A program made the translations under genes and the position numbers. Of a stretch of DNA of 64,000 nucleotides, positions 38,262 to 47,811 are shown in pieces. The first letter of the stretch is position 1; the number at the start of each line of letters is the position of its first letter. Where the stretch lies: NCBI RefSeq assembly GCF_003044935.1, contig NZ_POXP01000003.1:248001-312000 (forward strand), written 5' to 3'. Origin of the DNA: Neisseria subflava (GTDB lineage: Bacteria > Pseudomonadota > Gammaproteobacteria > Burkholderiales > Neisseriaceae). The notes beneath the pieces are model-generated. The model did not search any database, was not told the DNA's origin, and saw only the letters and a program-made list of their open reading frames with translations.

Positions 38262-40094
38262 TCAGGGTTTGTCGCATGATTGGGCGGTTTGGTGTTTCGG
38301 TGCGTTGATGAAATCTTTGCAATCGGACAAAAGTTTGGGCAGCAAGGGAGCGAATGCCGGGTGACTGCGTATTTTGTCAGCGTAGAAATACATCATATAA
38401 GGATAATAATATTGCATTGCCTGCATCCATTGCGCACCTTCTTCTTTTTTGCCTTGTCGGTAGAGGTAAAGGCCGACTTGGTAGGCGCTGGAGTAGGGGC
38501 GGTAGGTCAGGGCTTTGAGTGCGGCTTCTTCCGCCCACGGACGGATGTAGGCATCGGTCGGGTCGGCACGTTTGCTCAAGCTCAAATCGGCGTAATAGGC
38601 AAGCATGGGGCTTTCTTTGGAAAGTCGTTGCAAGCCGTCGATTTTGTTTTGAACCGTTTGCTGATCATCGGTTTTCCCTACACGGCTATATTGGGTCAGA
38701 TTTTGATATTCCCAGCTGAGGTTTGCCATGCCGATTAAAATCGATAAAGCAGCTATACCGCCTGCCCATTGTCTGATTCGGGTAGATACAGGGCCGTCTG
38801 AAACATCTTTCGGATAAGAGGGTGTCAACGACAGAATCAGGCTAAATACGGTGAGGAAGTAGATATACCAAAGTGGATATTCAAGCATGCTGTGGCAAAG
38901 GCTGACGGCGGCGGCAGTCAGTAAAAACAGCGAGGCCGGTGTTTGGTTACGGCCCAATAGTCGCCACACGGCTGCAAGCAGGGTTAAGGCTGCAAGCAAG
39001 GTGCCGGCAATGCCCATTTCGGACAATAACTGCATGACGATATTGTGCGAATGGGTAAACAGTACGCCGAGGATATTGTTGGGGAAGTATTGTTGTTGTG
39101 CATTAATCAGGAAGGTTTGCTGGGCAAAGCTGTTCCAGCCATGACCGAACCAAGGTGCGGATTGAAAGGCAATCCATGCCTTGCTCCATTCGATTTGGCG
39201 CATGGAGCCTTCAAAACCGCTGGTGCCTGCGCGTTCTACAGCGGTTTCGTATTTGATGTTGCCAAACAAATCCAACAGGCTGCCCATGCCGAATTGGAAA
39301 ACAGCGGCCAGGATTGCAGTCAGAAGGAAAATGCACAGTGCGCGTTTGTGTTGGAAACGGGTACGCCAAAACCATAACGGCGTAATCAGGAAGAGGGCGG
39401 CAATATAGCCTAAGATAGTGCGCGAGTTGACAAGGCCAAGGGTTGCAGTCAAAGCCAATACGAACAGAAAACCTGCTGTATTGGACATTTTGCGTGCCGT
39501 CCATAAATAGGATGCCGTCAAAATGCCCCACATTAAATAATGTCCCAAATGGTTGCGCTGGCCGAGTTGGCCGTTTACGGTGCCGTTGCTTCGGGCAATG
39601 ATGCCGTTCAACCACTCTACGTTGGACCAGCCTTTAAATTGCAGCCAGACGATGGCGGCCTGTATGGTTGCCCCTATCAATAAAGACCAAGCGAAGATGC
39701 TGACGACGCGTTCTTGTCCGTAGGCCGTTACCCAGCCGCGAACCGACCATGCGCCCAGTGCCAAAATGACAAAGGTCCAAGCAGTAATATCGCTCATGCC
39801 GGGGTAGGTCGAATACATGAAGCGCGCTTGGAGCGACCAAAATGCAGCCATGGCAAACAAGCCGATACTGAGTGCGGGAAGGCGGATATTCAGCAGGCCT
39901 TTGTGTGCGCTAATCAATGTCAGGACCAATGAGCCGCTCAGTGAGATGGCTTCCAAATAAAAACTGGGCAGTGGGCCGACTCGGTAGAGTGAGAGAAAAG
40001 GGACGGCGCAAATCCAAAGAAAACTGAGCCATAAAGGCCAAAAGGTTTTCACTGAAGATTCAGTCAGGCCGTCTGAAAGTGTGTGGTAGGTCAT
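38262..40094 (-). CDS. pglL: O-oligosaccharyltransferase PglL
   Basis: Polytopic membrane enzyme of 610 residues that transfers lipid-linked glycans to serines of pilin and other periplasmic proteins. The Wzy_C ligase core is clear: GQRNHLGHYLMWG, the SRTILGYIAALFL helix, ERAGTSGF, APWFGHGWNSFAQQTFL and FTHSHNIVMQLLSEMG with the key histidine in the large loop; a TPR-like periplasmic tail follows from about 480. The start ATG 40094 overlaps the upstream stop codon (ATGA), indicating coupled translation; the frame is open to 40178. Sequence agrees well with meningococcal PglL. Confidence 0.9.
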   Translation of the reverse strand: MTYHTLSDGLTESSVKTFWPLWLSFLWICAVPFLSLYRVGPLPSFYLEAISLSGSLVLTLISAHKGLLNIRLPALSIGLFAMAAFWSLQARFMYSTYPGMSDITAWTFVILALGAWSVRGWVTAYGQERVVSIFAWSLLIGATIQAAIVWLQFKGWSNVEWLNGIIARSNGTVNGQLGQRNHLGHYLMWGILTASYLWTARKMSNTAGFLFVLALTATLGLVNSRTILGYIAALFLITPLWFWRTRFQHKRALCIFLLTAILAAVFQFGMGSLLDLFGNIKYETAVERAGTSGFEGSMRQIEWSKAWIAFQSAPWFGHGWNSFAQQTFLINAQQQYFPNNILGVLFTHSHNIVMQLLSEMGIAGTLLAALTLLAAVWRLLGRNQTPASLFLLTAAAVSLCHSMLEYPLWYIYFLTVFSLILSLTPSYPKDVSDGPVSTRIRQWAGGIAALSILIGMANLSWEYQNLTQYSRVGKTDDQQTVQNKIDGLQRLSKESPMLAYYADLSLSKRADPTDAYIRPWAEEAALKALTYRPYSSAYQVGLYLYRQGKKEEGAQWMQAMQYYYPYMMYFYADKIRSHPAFAPLLPKLLSDCKDFINAPKHQTAQSCDKP

Positions 40095-40447
40095 TTTGAT
40101 GTGTGTTTTTGTTGTTTGATAAATGCAAGGCAGCCGAGGAAAAAGGCAATGCACAATAATACGGAAACGGCGGCGCAAATCCGGCTGGCGACGGTTGTGT
40201 CAGCCAGGCGCATACAGGCTTCGGCAAAGTAAATCAGAATCAGCATGGAGCTGTATTGATAAGTGTAGATGCGTTTTTTCAAAATACCGGTCAACGGCAG
40301 GCACAGCGGCAGGGCTTTCAGTGCCAGCCATGAGCCGCCTTCGCGCAATGGTGCGATCCATAATTCCCATGACAAGGAAAGCAGAATCAGCAGGATAAGG
40401 CTTATGGACGTTGCAAGATAAGGTAATGGGGAGCGTGTATTGTTCAC
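40091..40447 (-). CDS. DUF2069 small membrane protein
   Basis: Membrane protein of 118 residues with GTG start and four helices (about 10-28, 38-55, 63-82, 90-110), matching the DUF2069 pattern LKALPLCLPLTGILKKRIYTYQYSSMLILIYF. It is the first gene of a two-gene unit with pglL, with a four-base overlap. No function is known; the coupling to pglL may be chance of order. Confidence 0.8.
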   Translation of the reverse strand: MNNTRSPLPYLATSISLILLILLSLSWELWIAPLREGGSWLALKALPLCLPLTGILKKRIYTYQYSSMLILIYFAEACMRLADTTVASRICAAVSVLLCIAFFLGCLAFIKQQKHTSK

Positions 40448-40665
40448 AATATTGAGGACGTAAAGCCGTACTGGAAAACTTAAAATTATACCGCTAAAAA
40501 GGCGGTGGAAGCCAAGAATATTGCTTAAAGATGCTGAAGAAAGGATTTATTGTTTTTTCTTCAAACGAATGAAACTTTATCTTGTTTTATAGTCTTATTA
40601 ATATATATATCTAATAAAGATTGTGCTACTATTATAAATACTTTATCTGAGGAGGATAGAAAACC

Positions 40666-41751
40666 ATGAATCGCGTTGCTGATGTTATCCGTGATGATAT
40701 TAAAGTAATGACAGCCTATCAGGTTGCCGATTTGCCGGAAGGTTTTATTAAGTTGGACGCCATGGAGTGTCCGCATCATCCTTTCGTCAGGTATGAATCT
40801 TTATTGTCAGAATGGGCGGACTTGGCAAGGCAGGCACCGATTCATTTGTATCCCCATACTGCCAAGAGCGGTATTTATGAGGAATTGAGGGAAGTTTTCG
40901 GTATTCCCGATAAAGCGGAAATCGCATTGGGCAACGGCTCCGACGAGCTTATCCAGTTTTTGACCATGCTGGTTGCCAAACCAAATGCGCGTGTATTGGG
41001 TATTGAGCCAAGTTTCGTTATGTATCGTCATAATGCCGCGCTTTATGGCATGGAATATGTCGGTATTCCCTTAAATCCGGATTTCTCTTTAAATCTTCCT
41101 GCCGTTTTGTCCGCCATCGAGCAACATCGGCCGTCATTAATTTTTATTGCTTATCCCAATAATCCTACCGGCGTGTGCTTTAAGCGAGAAGAAGTAGAGG
41201 CGGTCATTCGTGCCGCTACCGGCATTGTGGTTGTCGATGAGGCATATGGCGCATTCCATCATGACAGCTTCCTTCCGTGGGCGGGTGAAGTCGAAAACCT
41301 GGTTGTAATGCGCACCATCAGTAAAATCGGCTTTGCAGGCTTGCGGATGGGATATGCAGCGGCAAGTCCGAGTATTATTGGAGAGCTGGCCAAAATCCTT
41401 CCGCCTTACAATATGAATCAATTAAGCTTGGCGGCGGCAAAATTCTCATTGAAACATCATCAAATCATTCGGCAAAACATTGATACATTAAAAAACGAGC
41501 GTTCGCGCGTGATGGATGAATTGTTGAAATTAAACCGTTTGGAAGTTTTTCCGAGCGAAGCCAACTTTATTACCGTTCGCGTTCCTGATGCGAACGAGCT
41601 GTTTGAAACATTGAAGCAAAACCGCATACTGATTAAAAAACTGCATGGCAGCCATCCGCTTTTGGATCAGTGTGTCCGCATAACCATAGGCTCGGCAGCG
41701 CAAAATGATGCTGTCTTGGCCGTTATTAGAAACCTTTACCCCAATCTTTGA
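40666..41751 (+). CDS. hisC: Histidinol-phosphate aminotransferase
   Basis: Fold-type I PLP enzyme of 361 residues that makes histidinol phosphate from imidazole-acetol phosphate and glutamate. The PLP lysine is in [16 protein letters not shown] (about residues 213-228); [19 protein letters not shown] and LGNGSDELI hold the cofactor. GAGGAGG lies 10 bases before the ATG. First of the his genes here; hisB follows after 19 bases. Confidence 0.95.
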   Translation: MNRVADVIRDDIKVMTAYQVADLPEGFIKLDAMECPHHPFVRYESLLSEWADLARQAPIHLYPHTAKSGIYEELREVFGIPDKAEIALGNGSDELIQFLTMLVAKPNARVLGIEPSFVMYRHNAALYGMEYVGIPLNPDFSLNLPAVLSAIEQHRPSLIFIAYPNNPTGVCFKREEVEAVIRAATGIVVVDEAYGAFHHDSFLPWAGEVENLVVMRTISKIGFAGLRMGYAAASPSIIGELAKILPPYNMNQLSLAAAKFSLKHHQIIRQNIDTLKNERSRVMDELLKLNRLEVFPSEANFITVRVPDANELFETLKQNRILIKKLHGSHPLLDQCVRITIGSAAQNDAVLAVIRNLYPNL

Positions 41752-41770
41752 TTCCAAGGAAACTACCATT

Positions 41771-42727
41771 ATGAACAAAGCTCAACTGCATTTGACCAAT
41801 TTTCTGTTACTGGTTGAAGAAGCCGGCTCATTGACCAAACTCGCACGCGCGTGTGGTTATGAAAACTCCGCCTCTTTGTCTCAGCTCAAACGCCGTTTGG
41901 AACAACAAGCAGGCGATGAGTCTGCGCGCGGCATCCGTCCGAGCCTGGCTGCGAAGTTGGAATCCGGTATGCACAAACGCAAAGGCTGGCTGAACCGGGA
42001 TCACAGCAAAGACCAAGAAAAAGCAGCAGCGATTGAAGCGGCGCGTTTGGAAAAACAAACTGTCGAAGCAGCCGAAGCTGGTGTTTCAACCGAAGGCCGT
42101 TTTGTTACCGTGACCCGCAATACCTGCGAAACCCAAATTACCGTCAGCCTCAATCTTGACGGTACCGGCAAATATCGCTTGGATACCGGCGTTCCTTTCC
42201 TTGAGCATATGCTTGCCCAAGTAGCGCGCCATGGTTTGATTGACTTGGATATTACCTGCAAAGGCGATTTGCACATTGACGACCATCACACGGTTGAAGA
42301 CATCGGTATCGTGGTGGGTCAGGCTCTGAAACAAGCGCTTGGCAATAAAGCCGGCATTACCCGTTACGGTCATGCCTATGTTCCGCTGGATGAAGCGTTG
42401 AGCCGTGTGGTTATCGACCTTTCCGGTCGTCCTGGTTTGGTGTACAACATCGACTTTACCCGCGCCCTGATCGGCCGTTTTGATGTCGATTTGTTTGAAG
42501 AATTTTTCCACGGCCTTGTGAACCACAGCATGATGACCTTGCATATCGATAACTTGAGCGGCCGTAATGCACATCATCAAGCCGAGACCGTTTTCAAAGC
42601 CTTCGGCCGCGCATTGCGCATGGCGGTCGAATACGATCCGCGCATGATTGGTCAAACGCCTTCTACCAAAGGCACGCTGAGCGAAGAATCTGTTCAAGAA
42701 GAAGCAAAAGACACATCTGAAGAATAA
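41771..42727 (+). CDS. hisB: Imidazoleglycerol-phosphate dehydratase with N-terminal HTH extension
   Basis: Protein of 318 residues. The dehydratase (about 110-305) converts IGP to imidazole-acetol phosphate using manganese bound by duplicated motifs: DDHHTVED (170-177), its counterpart [20 protein letters not shown] near the end, and [13 protein letters not shown]. Ahead of it lie about 105 extra residues; residues 5-45 ([34 protein letters not shown]) look like a Cro/CI-type helix-turn-helix. This is no phosphatase, so it is not the enteric bifunctional HisB. The start ATG 41771 has AAGGAA upstream. I recall similar HisB extensions in other Neisseria. Confidence 0.93.
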   Translation: MNKAQLHLTNFLLLVEEAGSLTKLARACGYENSASLSQLKRRLEQQAGDESARGIRPSLAAKLESGMHKRKGWLNRDHSKDQEKAAAIEAARLEKQTVEAAEAGVSTEGRFVTVTRNTCETQITVSLNLDGTGKYRLDTGVPFLEHMLAQVARHGLIDLDITCKGDLHIDDHHTVEDIGIVVGQALKQALGNKAGITRYGHAYVPLDEALSRVVIDLSGRPGLVYNIDFTRALIGRFDVDLFEEFFHGLVNHSMMTLHIDNLSGRNAHHQAETVFKAFGRALRMAVEYDPRMIGQTPSTKGTLSEESVQEEAKDTSEE

Positions 42728-42744
42728 GGCATCGTGTGAATGAA

Positions 42745-42790
42745 TAAAGGCCGTCTGAAACCGATCGGGATTTCAGACGGCCTTTATTAT
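42745..42790 (+). terminator. DUS-pair terminator after hisB
   Basis: TAAAGGCCGTCTGAAA (42745-42760) and TTTCAGACGGCCTTTA (42771-42786) around CCGATCGGGA, which itself can pair. Confidence 0.85.
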
Positions 42791-42895
42791 TCATCTTGTA
42801 TGGTGGCAATATTTTGTTTTAAACCATCTTTTGCTACAATCATTCTTATTATTATATTAATCATTAAATGTTTTCAGACGGCCTGAGGAGAAGCA

Positions 42896-43540
42896 ATGAA
42901 AGTAGCGATTGTCGATTATGGAATGGGAAACCTACACTCAGTATTGAAATCTGTTCAGGCGGCGCAGGTTTTGTCCAATCAAAATGCCGAAATTTATCTG
43001 ACTTCGCGGCCCGAAGAAGTGATGGCGGCGGATAAGGTTATCTTTCCGGGGCAGGGCGCCATGCCGGATTGTATGTCGGCGCTGAAGGCCAGCGGTTTGG
43101 GCGAGGCTGTTTCAGACGGCCTGAAAAATAAGCCGTTTTTTGGAATTTGCGTAGGTGCGCAATTATTGTTTGAACACAGCGAAGAAGGCGATACAGATGG
43201 TTTGGGCTGGTTTGAAGGGCAAGTCAAACGGTTTTTGCTCAATCAAACCGATGAGCAAGGAGGCCGTCTGAAAGTGCCGCATATGGGGTGGAATACAGTG
43301 CGCCAAATCCGTCCGCACCCTTTATTTCAAGACATTGGGCAGAACGAGTATTTTTATTTTGTTCACAGCTATTATTTTGCACCGAAAAATGAAGAGATTG
43401 TTTTAGGCGTCAGCGAATATCCGAATGAATTTGCCTGCATTGTCGGTAAGGACAATGTGTTTGCCACACAGTTCCACACGGAGAAAAGCCATCAGGCAGG
43501 ATTGCTGCTGCTGCGTAATTTTTTAAATTGGCAGATTTGA
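42896..43540 (+). CDS. hisH: Imidazole glycerol phosphate synthase, glutaminase HisH
   Basis: Class I amidotransferase of 214 residues that supplies ammonia to HisF. The triad is visible: nucleophile Cys in FGICVGAQLLF, and the His/Glu pair in ATQFHTEKSHQAG. GNLHSVLKSV starts the fold. The gene carries two DUS inside, one as the palindrome TTTCAGACGGCCTGAAA (43110-43126, encoding VSDGLK) and one at 43262-43273. GAGGAGA precedes ATG. Confidence 0.95.
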   Translation: MKVAIVDYGMGNLHSVLKSVQAAQVLSNQNAEIYLTSRPEEVMAADKVIFPGQGAMPDCMSALKASGLGEAVSDGLKNKPFFGICVGAQLLFEHSEEGDTDGLGWFEGQVKRFLLNQTDEQGGRLKVPHMGWNTVRQIRPHPLFQDIGQNEYFYFVHSYYFAPKNEEIVLGVSEYPNEFACIVGKDNVFATQFHTEKSHQAGLLLLRNFLNWQI

Positions 43541-43613
43541 GGTTTTTAACATAAATCTGCTAAAAATCGCTAATTTGTGTAAAATATACTGAAATTGAAT
43601 AGAGGAGAAAAAA

Positions 43614-44351
43614 ATGCTGTTGATACCTGCCATTGATTTGAAAGAAGGACGCTGTGTTCGTTTAAAACAAGGCTTGATGGAGCAGGCGACGGTATTTTCC
43701 GATTCGCCGGCAGAGATGGCTTCGCATTGGCGCAATCAAGGCGCACGCCGTTTGCATTTGGTTGATTTAAACGGCGCATTTGCAGGCGTTCCTCAAAATT
43801 TTCCGGCGATTAAAGAGATTTTGGCCGCCGTGGCTAAAGATATTCCGGTACAGCTTGGCGGCGGTATCCGTGATTTGGGAACCATTGAAAAATATTTGGA
43901 TTTGGGGCTGACCGATGTGATTATCGGTACGGCCGCGGTAAAAAATCCTGAATTTGTGCGCGAAGCATGTAAGGCATTTCCGGGTCAGATTATCGTCGGC
44001 TTGGATGCCAAAGACGGTATGGTGGCGATAGACGGTTGGGCAACGGTAACGGAGCATCATGTCGTCGATTTGGCCAAGCGTTTTGAAGACGATGGTGTCA
44101 ACAGCATTATTTATACCGATATCGGCCGCGACGGCATGATGAGCGGCGTGAATATCGAGGCTACCGTTAAATTGGCTCAATCAGTGAATATTCCGATTAT
44201 CGCTTCCGGCGGCTTGACGAATTTGGATGATATCCGCGCATTGTGTGCCGTTGAAAAAGAGGGTGTGAGCGGTGCGATTACCGGCCGCGCAATTTATGAG
44301 GGAAGTATTGATTTCGCACAGGCACAAAAACTGGCCGATTCTTTGGCTTAA
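43614..44351 (+). CDS. hisA: ProFAR isomerase HisA
   Basis: TIM-barrel isomerase of 245 residues that opens the ribose of ProFAR to PRFAR. Both half-barrel phosphate sites are present: [15 protein letters not shown] and [12 protein letters not shown], and the catalytic Asp residues lie in [11 protein letters not shown] and [19 protein letters not shown] lies 6 bases before the ATG. Confidence 0.97.
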   Translation: MLLIPAIDLKEGRCVRLKQGLMEQATVFSDSPAEMASHWRNQGARRLHLVDLNGAFAGVPQNFPAIKEILAAVAKDIPVQLGGGIRDLGTIEKYLDLGLTDVIIGTAAVKNPEFVREACKAFPGQIIVGLDAKDGMVAIDGWATVTEHHVVDLAKRFEDDGVNSIIYTDIGRDGMMSGVNIEATVKLAQSVNIPIIASGGLTNLDDIRALCAVEKEGVSGAITGRAIYEGSIDFAQAQKLADSLA

Positions 44352-44515
44352 GTGTGTCGGATTATGCGGATAAGACCTTTCAGGCCATTAAAACGCAGCG
44401 GCTGACGCAGCACACAAAAATGCACTCAAAGGGATTGCCTGTATAGGTTATGGGTTTATATCTATTTGAAATAATCATAAAAATAACCTAATCGATATTT
44501 TATTAAGGGATTAAT

Positions 44516-44833
44516 ATGCTTGAAGCGTTTGTTTTGGGTTTTTGGATTATCTGGTCATCCGACCGCGAAGTGTATCCGCTAAGCGAAAGTTTGTGGTTTA
44601 CACTGATTGCTGTGATATTGCGGCAGCTGACGGCGTTTGATTTGCCGATTATCGATACCTATTGGATGATTTTCAATGGGATAGTGTGGGCATTTGCCGG
44701 TTTGATTTTTTCCATCGTCGGCCGTATCGACAGCAATTTCATTATTTCCTGTGTTTTGGCGATGATAGCCGGCATTGGTTATTTTCAGCTGTTGCAACAT
44801 TTGCCGGATTGGTTGAGCAAATTTTTGGCCTGA
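44516..44833 (+). CDS. Small membrane protein between hisA and hisF
   Basis: Hydrophobic protein of 105 residues with three to four helices (about 3-14, 22-40, 47-66, 72-92). No family recognised. AAGGGA at 44505-44510 precedes ATG 44516, and a DUS arm (TTTCAGACGGCC) follows the stop. It breaks the otherwise compact hisA-hisF order, with 164 bases upstream in which I see no hairpin. It may be an inserted gene using the his transcript. Confidence 0.65.
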   Translation: MLEAFVLGFWIIWSSDREVYPLSESLWFTLIAVILRQLTAFDLPIIDTYWMIFNGIVWAFAGLIFSIVGRIDSNFIISCVLAMIAGIGYFQLLQHLPDWLSKFLA

Positions 44834-44873
44834 CGGTTTCAGACGGCCTGATAACGGATAAGAGGTATTGGGT

Positions 44874-45641
44874 ATGGCATTGGCAAAACGAATTATTCCT
44901 TGTCTGGATGTAAAAGACGGTCGCGTGGTAAAAGGTGTCAACTTTTTGGGTCTGCGCGATGCGGGCAATCCGGTTGATGTTGCCAAACGCTACAACGATG
45001 AAGGCGCGGATGAGTTGACCTTTTTGGACATCACTGCTTCCAGCGATAATCGCGACACTATTTTGCACGTTATTGAGGCAGTCGCATCACAAGTTTTTAT
45101 TCCATTAACCGTCGGCGGTGGCGTGCGCACGGTTGCCGATATCCGTCGTCTGCTTAATGCCGGTGCCGATAAGGCCAGCATCAATACGGCCGCTGTAACC
45201 AATCCTGATTTGGTAAATGAAGCGGCCGGTTTTTTTGGTTCGCAAGCAATTGTCGTTGCCGTGGATGCCAAAGCGGTCAACCCTGAAAACACCCGTTGGG
45301 AAATCTTTACCCACGGCGGACGTAATCCGACCGGTTTGGACGCGGTGGAATGGGCTGTCGAAATGCAGCGGCGCGGTGCGGGCGAGATTTTGCTGACCAG
45401 TATGGACCGGGACGGTACCAAGCAAGGTTTCAACCTGCCTCTGACTCGCGCGGTCAGCGAAGCGGTCGATATTCCGGTCATTGCTTCCGGCGGTGTCGGT
45501 TCGGTCCAGCATTTGGTGGACGGCATTAAAGAAGGAAAAGCAGATGCGGTATTGGCCGCCAGTATTTTCCACTTTGGCGAAGCGAGTATCCGCGAAGCGA
45601 AACTGGCCATGCGTGAAGCAGGAATTGAAGTGCGTTTGTGA
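44874..45641 (+). CDS. hisF: Imidazole glycerol phosphate synthase, cyclase HisF
   Basis: TIM-barrel cyclase of 255 residues joining PRFAR and ammonia to give IGP and AICAR with HisH. Signature [21 protein letters not shown] starts the protein; [20 protein letters not shown] and [22 protein letters not shown] are the phosphate sites, and Asp in [12 protein letters not shown] is catalytic. AAGAGG lies 8 bases before ATG 44874; a TTG two codons earlier is less likely. Confidence 0.97.
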   Translation: MALAKRIIPCLDVKDGRVVKGVNFLGLRDAGNPVDVAKRYNDEGADELTFLDITASSDNRDTILHVIEAVASQVFIPLTVGGGVRTVADIRRLLNAGADKASINTAAVTNPDLVNEAAGFFGSQAIVVAVDAKAVNPENTRWEIFTHGGRNPTGLDAVEWAVEMQRRGAGEILLTSMDRDGTKQGFNLPLTRAVSEAVDIPVIASGGVGSVQHLVDGIKEGKADAVLAASIFHFGEASIREAKLAMREAGIEVRL

Positions 45642-45685
45642 TTGCTACCCAAAGGCCGTCTGAAAAATATGGGAGAAAGACGCAC

Positions 45686-46093
45686 ATGTCGAATATAAAC
45701 GAAACGTTGCTGAATGCCGTAAAATTTGATGAGAAAGGTTTGGTTTGCGCGATTGCCCAAGATTGGCAGACACGCCGTGTGCTGATGGTTGCCTGGATGA
45801 ACGCCGAAGCCCTGCAAAAAACCGTAGAAACCGGTTTTGCCCACTATTACAGCCGTTCCCGCCAAAAACAATGGATGAAGGGCGAAGAGTCCGGACATAC
45901 GCAAAAAGTACACGAATTGCGCCTGGATTGCGATGGCGACGCAGTGGTCATGCTGATTGAACAAAACGGTGGCATTGCCTGTCATACTGGGCGCGAAAGC
46001 TGTTTTTACAAAGTTTGGCAAGAGGGCGCATGGCAGGCAGTCGATGCCGTGTTGAAAGACGAAGAGGCGATTTACGGACATAAACATCCTTAA
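45686..46093 (+). CDS. hisI: Phosphoribosyl-AMP cyclohydrolase
   Basis: Zinc enzyme of 135 residues that opens the purine ring of [40 protein letters not shown] and [12 protein letters not shown] with [12 protein letters not shown] hold the metal ligands. The start is ATG 45686 after GGGAGAAAG; the frame is open to 45638 but the upstream part encodes a DUS. HisI is separate from HisE here, unlike the fused enteric protein. Confidence 0.95.
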   Translation: MSNINETLLNAVKFDEKGLVCAIAQDWQTRRVLMVAWMNAEALQKTVETGFAHYYSRSRQKQWMKGEESGHTQKVHELRLDCDGDAVVMLIEQNGGIACHTGRESCFYKVWQEGAWQAVDAVLKDEEAIYGHKHP

Positions 46094-46125
46094 GGCCGTC
46101 TGAAAGAAAATAAGAGAAACCGACC

Positions 46126-46449
46126 ATGACCGATACTATCCTTACCCAAATTCAAAACGTCATCGATTCGCGCAAAGGCGGCGATCCCGATGCTTCTTAT
46201 GTCGCCCAACTGCTACACAAAGGCGAAGACAAGATTTTGAAAAAAGTCATCGAGGAAGCGGGTGAAACCTTGATGGCCTCTAAAGATGGCGGTGGCGAAC
46301 ATTTGGTTTACGAAGTGGCGGATTTATGGTTTCATACCATGGTTTTATTGGCGCATCACGGATTGCGCGCCGAAGATGTAGTAAACGAGCTTGCGCGCCG
46401 TCAAGGTTTGTCGGGATTAGTGGAAAAAGCTTCTCGCAAAGAATCTTGA
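46126..46449 (+). CDS. hisE: Phosphoribosyl-ATP pyrophosphatase
   Basis: All-helical enzyme of 107 residues of the MazG-like fold that removes pyrophosphate from [31 protein letters not shown] with the Glu/Asp metal residues and [19 protein letters not shown] are the family signature. It starts 32 bases after hisI, with a DUS in the gap. Confidence 0.96.
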   Translation: MTDTILTQIQNVIDSRKGGDPDASYVAQLLHKGEDKILKKVIEEAGETLMASKDGGGEHLVYEVADLWFHTMVLLAHHGLRAEDVVNELARRQGLSGLVEKASRKES

Positions 46450-46567
46450 ATTTATATTACAATCCCGTATTTGACCTGTTTCAGAATCCGTCTCTTGGGG
46501 CAAAAACGATTTCACTTTTTGGGTTGAAACCCGTTACGCCCGTTTTCAGACGGCCATTGGAGCCATT

Positions 46568-46891
46568 ATGGATAATTGTATTTTCTGCAAAATCGCAACC
46601 AAAGATATTCCGGCACAAACCGTTTACGAAGACGATGAGATGCTTTGTTTCAAAGATATCCGTCCTGCCGCGCCGGTGCATCTGCTGCTGATTCCGAAAG
46701 TGCACTTCGATTCACTGGCACACGCAACTGCCGAACATCAAACCCTGTTGGGCAAAATGATGTTGAAAGTTCCTCAAATCGCCCATGAGGCAGGTTTGAC
46801 CGACGGTTTCAAAACCCTGATCAACACAGGCAAAGGCGGCGGACAAGAAGTCTTCCACCTGCATATCCATATCATGGGTACGCCCGCATAA
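46568..46891 (+). CDS. hinT: HIT-family nucleotide hydrolase (HinT)
   Basis: Protein of 107 residues with the histidine triad VFHLHIHIMG (about residues 96-105) and the start MDNCIFCKIATKDIPA typical of HinT, which cleaves nucleoside phosphoramidates and adenylated lysine. GGAG precedes the ATG. It lies between hisE and tatA on the same strand and may be cotranscribed with either. Confidence 0.93.
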   Translation: MDNCIFCKIATKDIPAQTVYEDDEMLCFKDIRPAAPVHLLLIPKVHFDSLAHATAEHQTLLGKMMLKVPQIAHEAGLTDGFKTLINTGKGGGQEVFHLHIHIMGTPA

Positions 46892-46932
46892 TTATTATCT
46901 CTTTTTAAATTAAACAAATTCAAGGATTTATC

Positions 46933-47136
46933 ATGGGTAGCTTCTCTCTTTGGCACTGGATTATCGTACTGATTATCGTCGTTTTGGTATTCGGTACCAA
47001 AAAATTGCGCAACGTCGGCAAAGACCTCGGCGGTGCAGTGCATGACTTCAAACAAGGCCTGAACGAAGGTACAGACGGTAAAGATGCCAAAAAAGACGAA
47101 GTCATCGAACACAAAAAAGACGAAGACAAAGCATAA
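46933..47136 (+). CDS. tatA: Twin-arginine translocase subunit TatA
   Basis: Pore-forming subunit of 67 residues: a short membrane helix ([17 protein letters not shown]), the FGTKKLR hinge, an amphipathic helix ([17 protein letters not shown]) and a charged tail. It starts the tatABC operon; tatB begins 3 bases after it. The system exports folded proteins; NosZ (62257) is a likely client, as it has a twin-arginine signal. Confidence 0.95.
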   Translation: MGSFSLWHWIIVLIIVVLVFGTKKLRNVGKDLGGAVHDFKQGLNEGTDGKDAKKDEVIEHKKDEDKA

Positions 47137-47139
47137 TCC

Positions 47140-47808
47140 ATGTTTGATTTCGGTTTGGGCGAATTGCTGCTGGTCGGCGTTGTCGCCCTAATAGTGCTGG
47201 GTCCAGAACGTCTGCCGCAAGCCGCGCGCACGGCCGGGCGTTTGGTCGGCAAATTGCAAGGCTTCGTCAACAACGTCAAGCAGGAGCTCAATACTCAGGC
47301 TGAGTTGGACGAATTGCGCAAGGTGAAGCAGGAATTTGAAGCCGCCGCTTCGGAGTTTCGCGACGGTATCAAAGACTTAGGCGATGATGCACAAAAAAAT
47401 CTGAATGATATTTCAGATGGCCTCAAGCCTTGGGAGCGCCTGCCCGAACAAAAAACGCCAGCTGATTTTGGCGTGGACGAGTTCGGTAATCCTCTGCCTG
47501 ATTTGGCTTCAAGCAGCACTGAAAATGAAAGTGCGGCCCAAGTTCCTGAAGAGGGTGGAGCAGCGCAAACTCAAGAGCCTGTCGGGGCTGAAAATGCCGA
47601 GTCCGAGCAAGACCGCGCTTGGCGTGAGTATTTGACGGCTTCAGTTTCACCTGCTCCTGCTCCTGCGGTTGAAGTCAGCTATATCGAATCTCCTGTTGCC
47701 GATGTTCCTCCGCTGCATACGACTTCTTTGCGTAAGCAGGCGATGAGCCGCAAACGCGATATGCGCCCGAAATTCTACGCCAAGCCCAAACTGCGCGTCC
47801 GTAAGTAA
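47140..47808 (+). CDS. tatB: Twin-arginine translocase subunit TatB
   Basis: Receptor subunit of 222 residues. The N-terminal helix FGLGELLLVGVVALIVLGPERLP has the TatB Glu and Gly-Pro signature, followed by a long amphipathic/coiled segment (to about 110) and an Ala/Pro/Glu-rich tail with a basic end (SRKRDMRPKFYAKPKLRVRK). Its tail is longer than in enterics. TatC follows after 3 bases. Confidence 0.94.
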   Translation: MFDFGLGELLLVGVVALIVLGPERLPQAARTAGRLVGKLQGFVNNVKQELNTQAELDELRKVKQEFEAAASEFRDGIKDLGDDAQKNLNDISDGLKPWERLPEQKTPADFGVDEFGNPLPDLASSSTENESAAQVPEEGGAAQTQEPVGAENAESEQDRAWREYLTASVSPAPAPAVEVSYIESPVADVPPLHTTSLRKQAMSRKRDMRPKFYAKPKLRVRK

Positions 47809-47811
47809 AAA

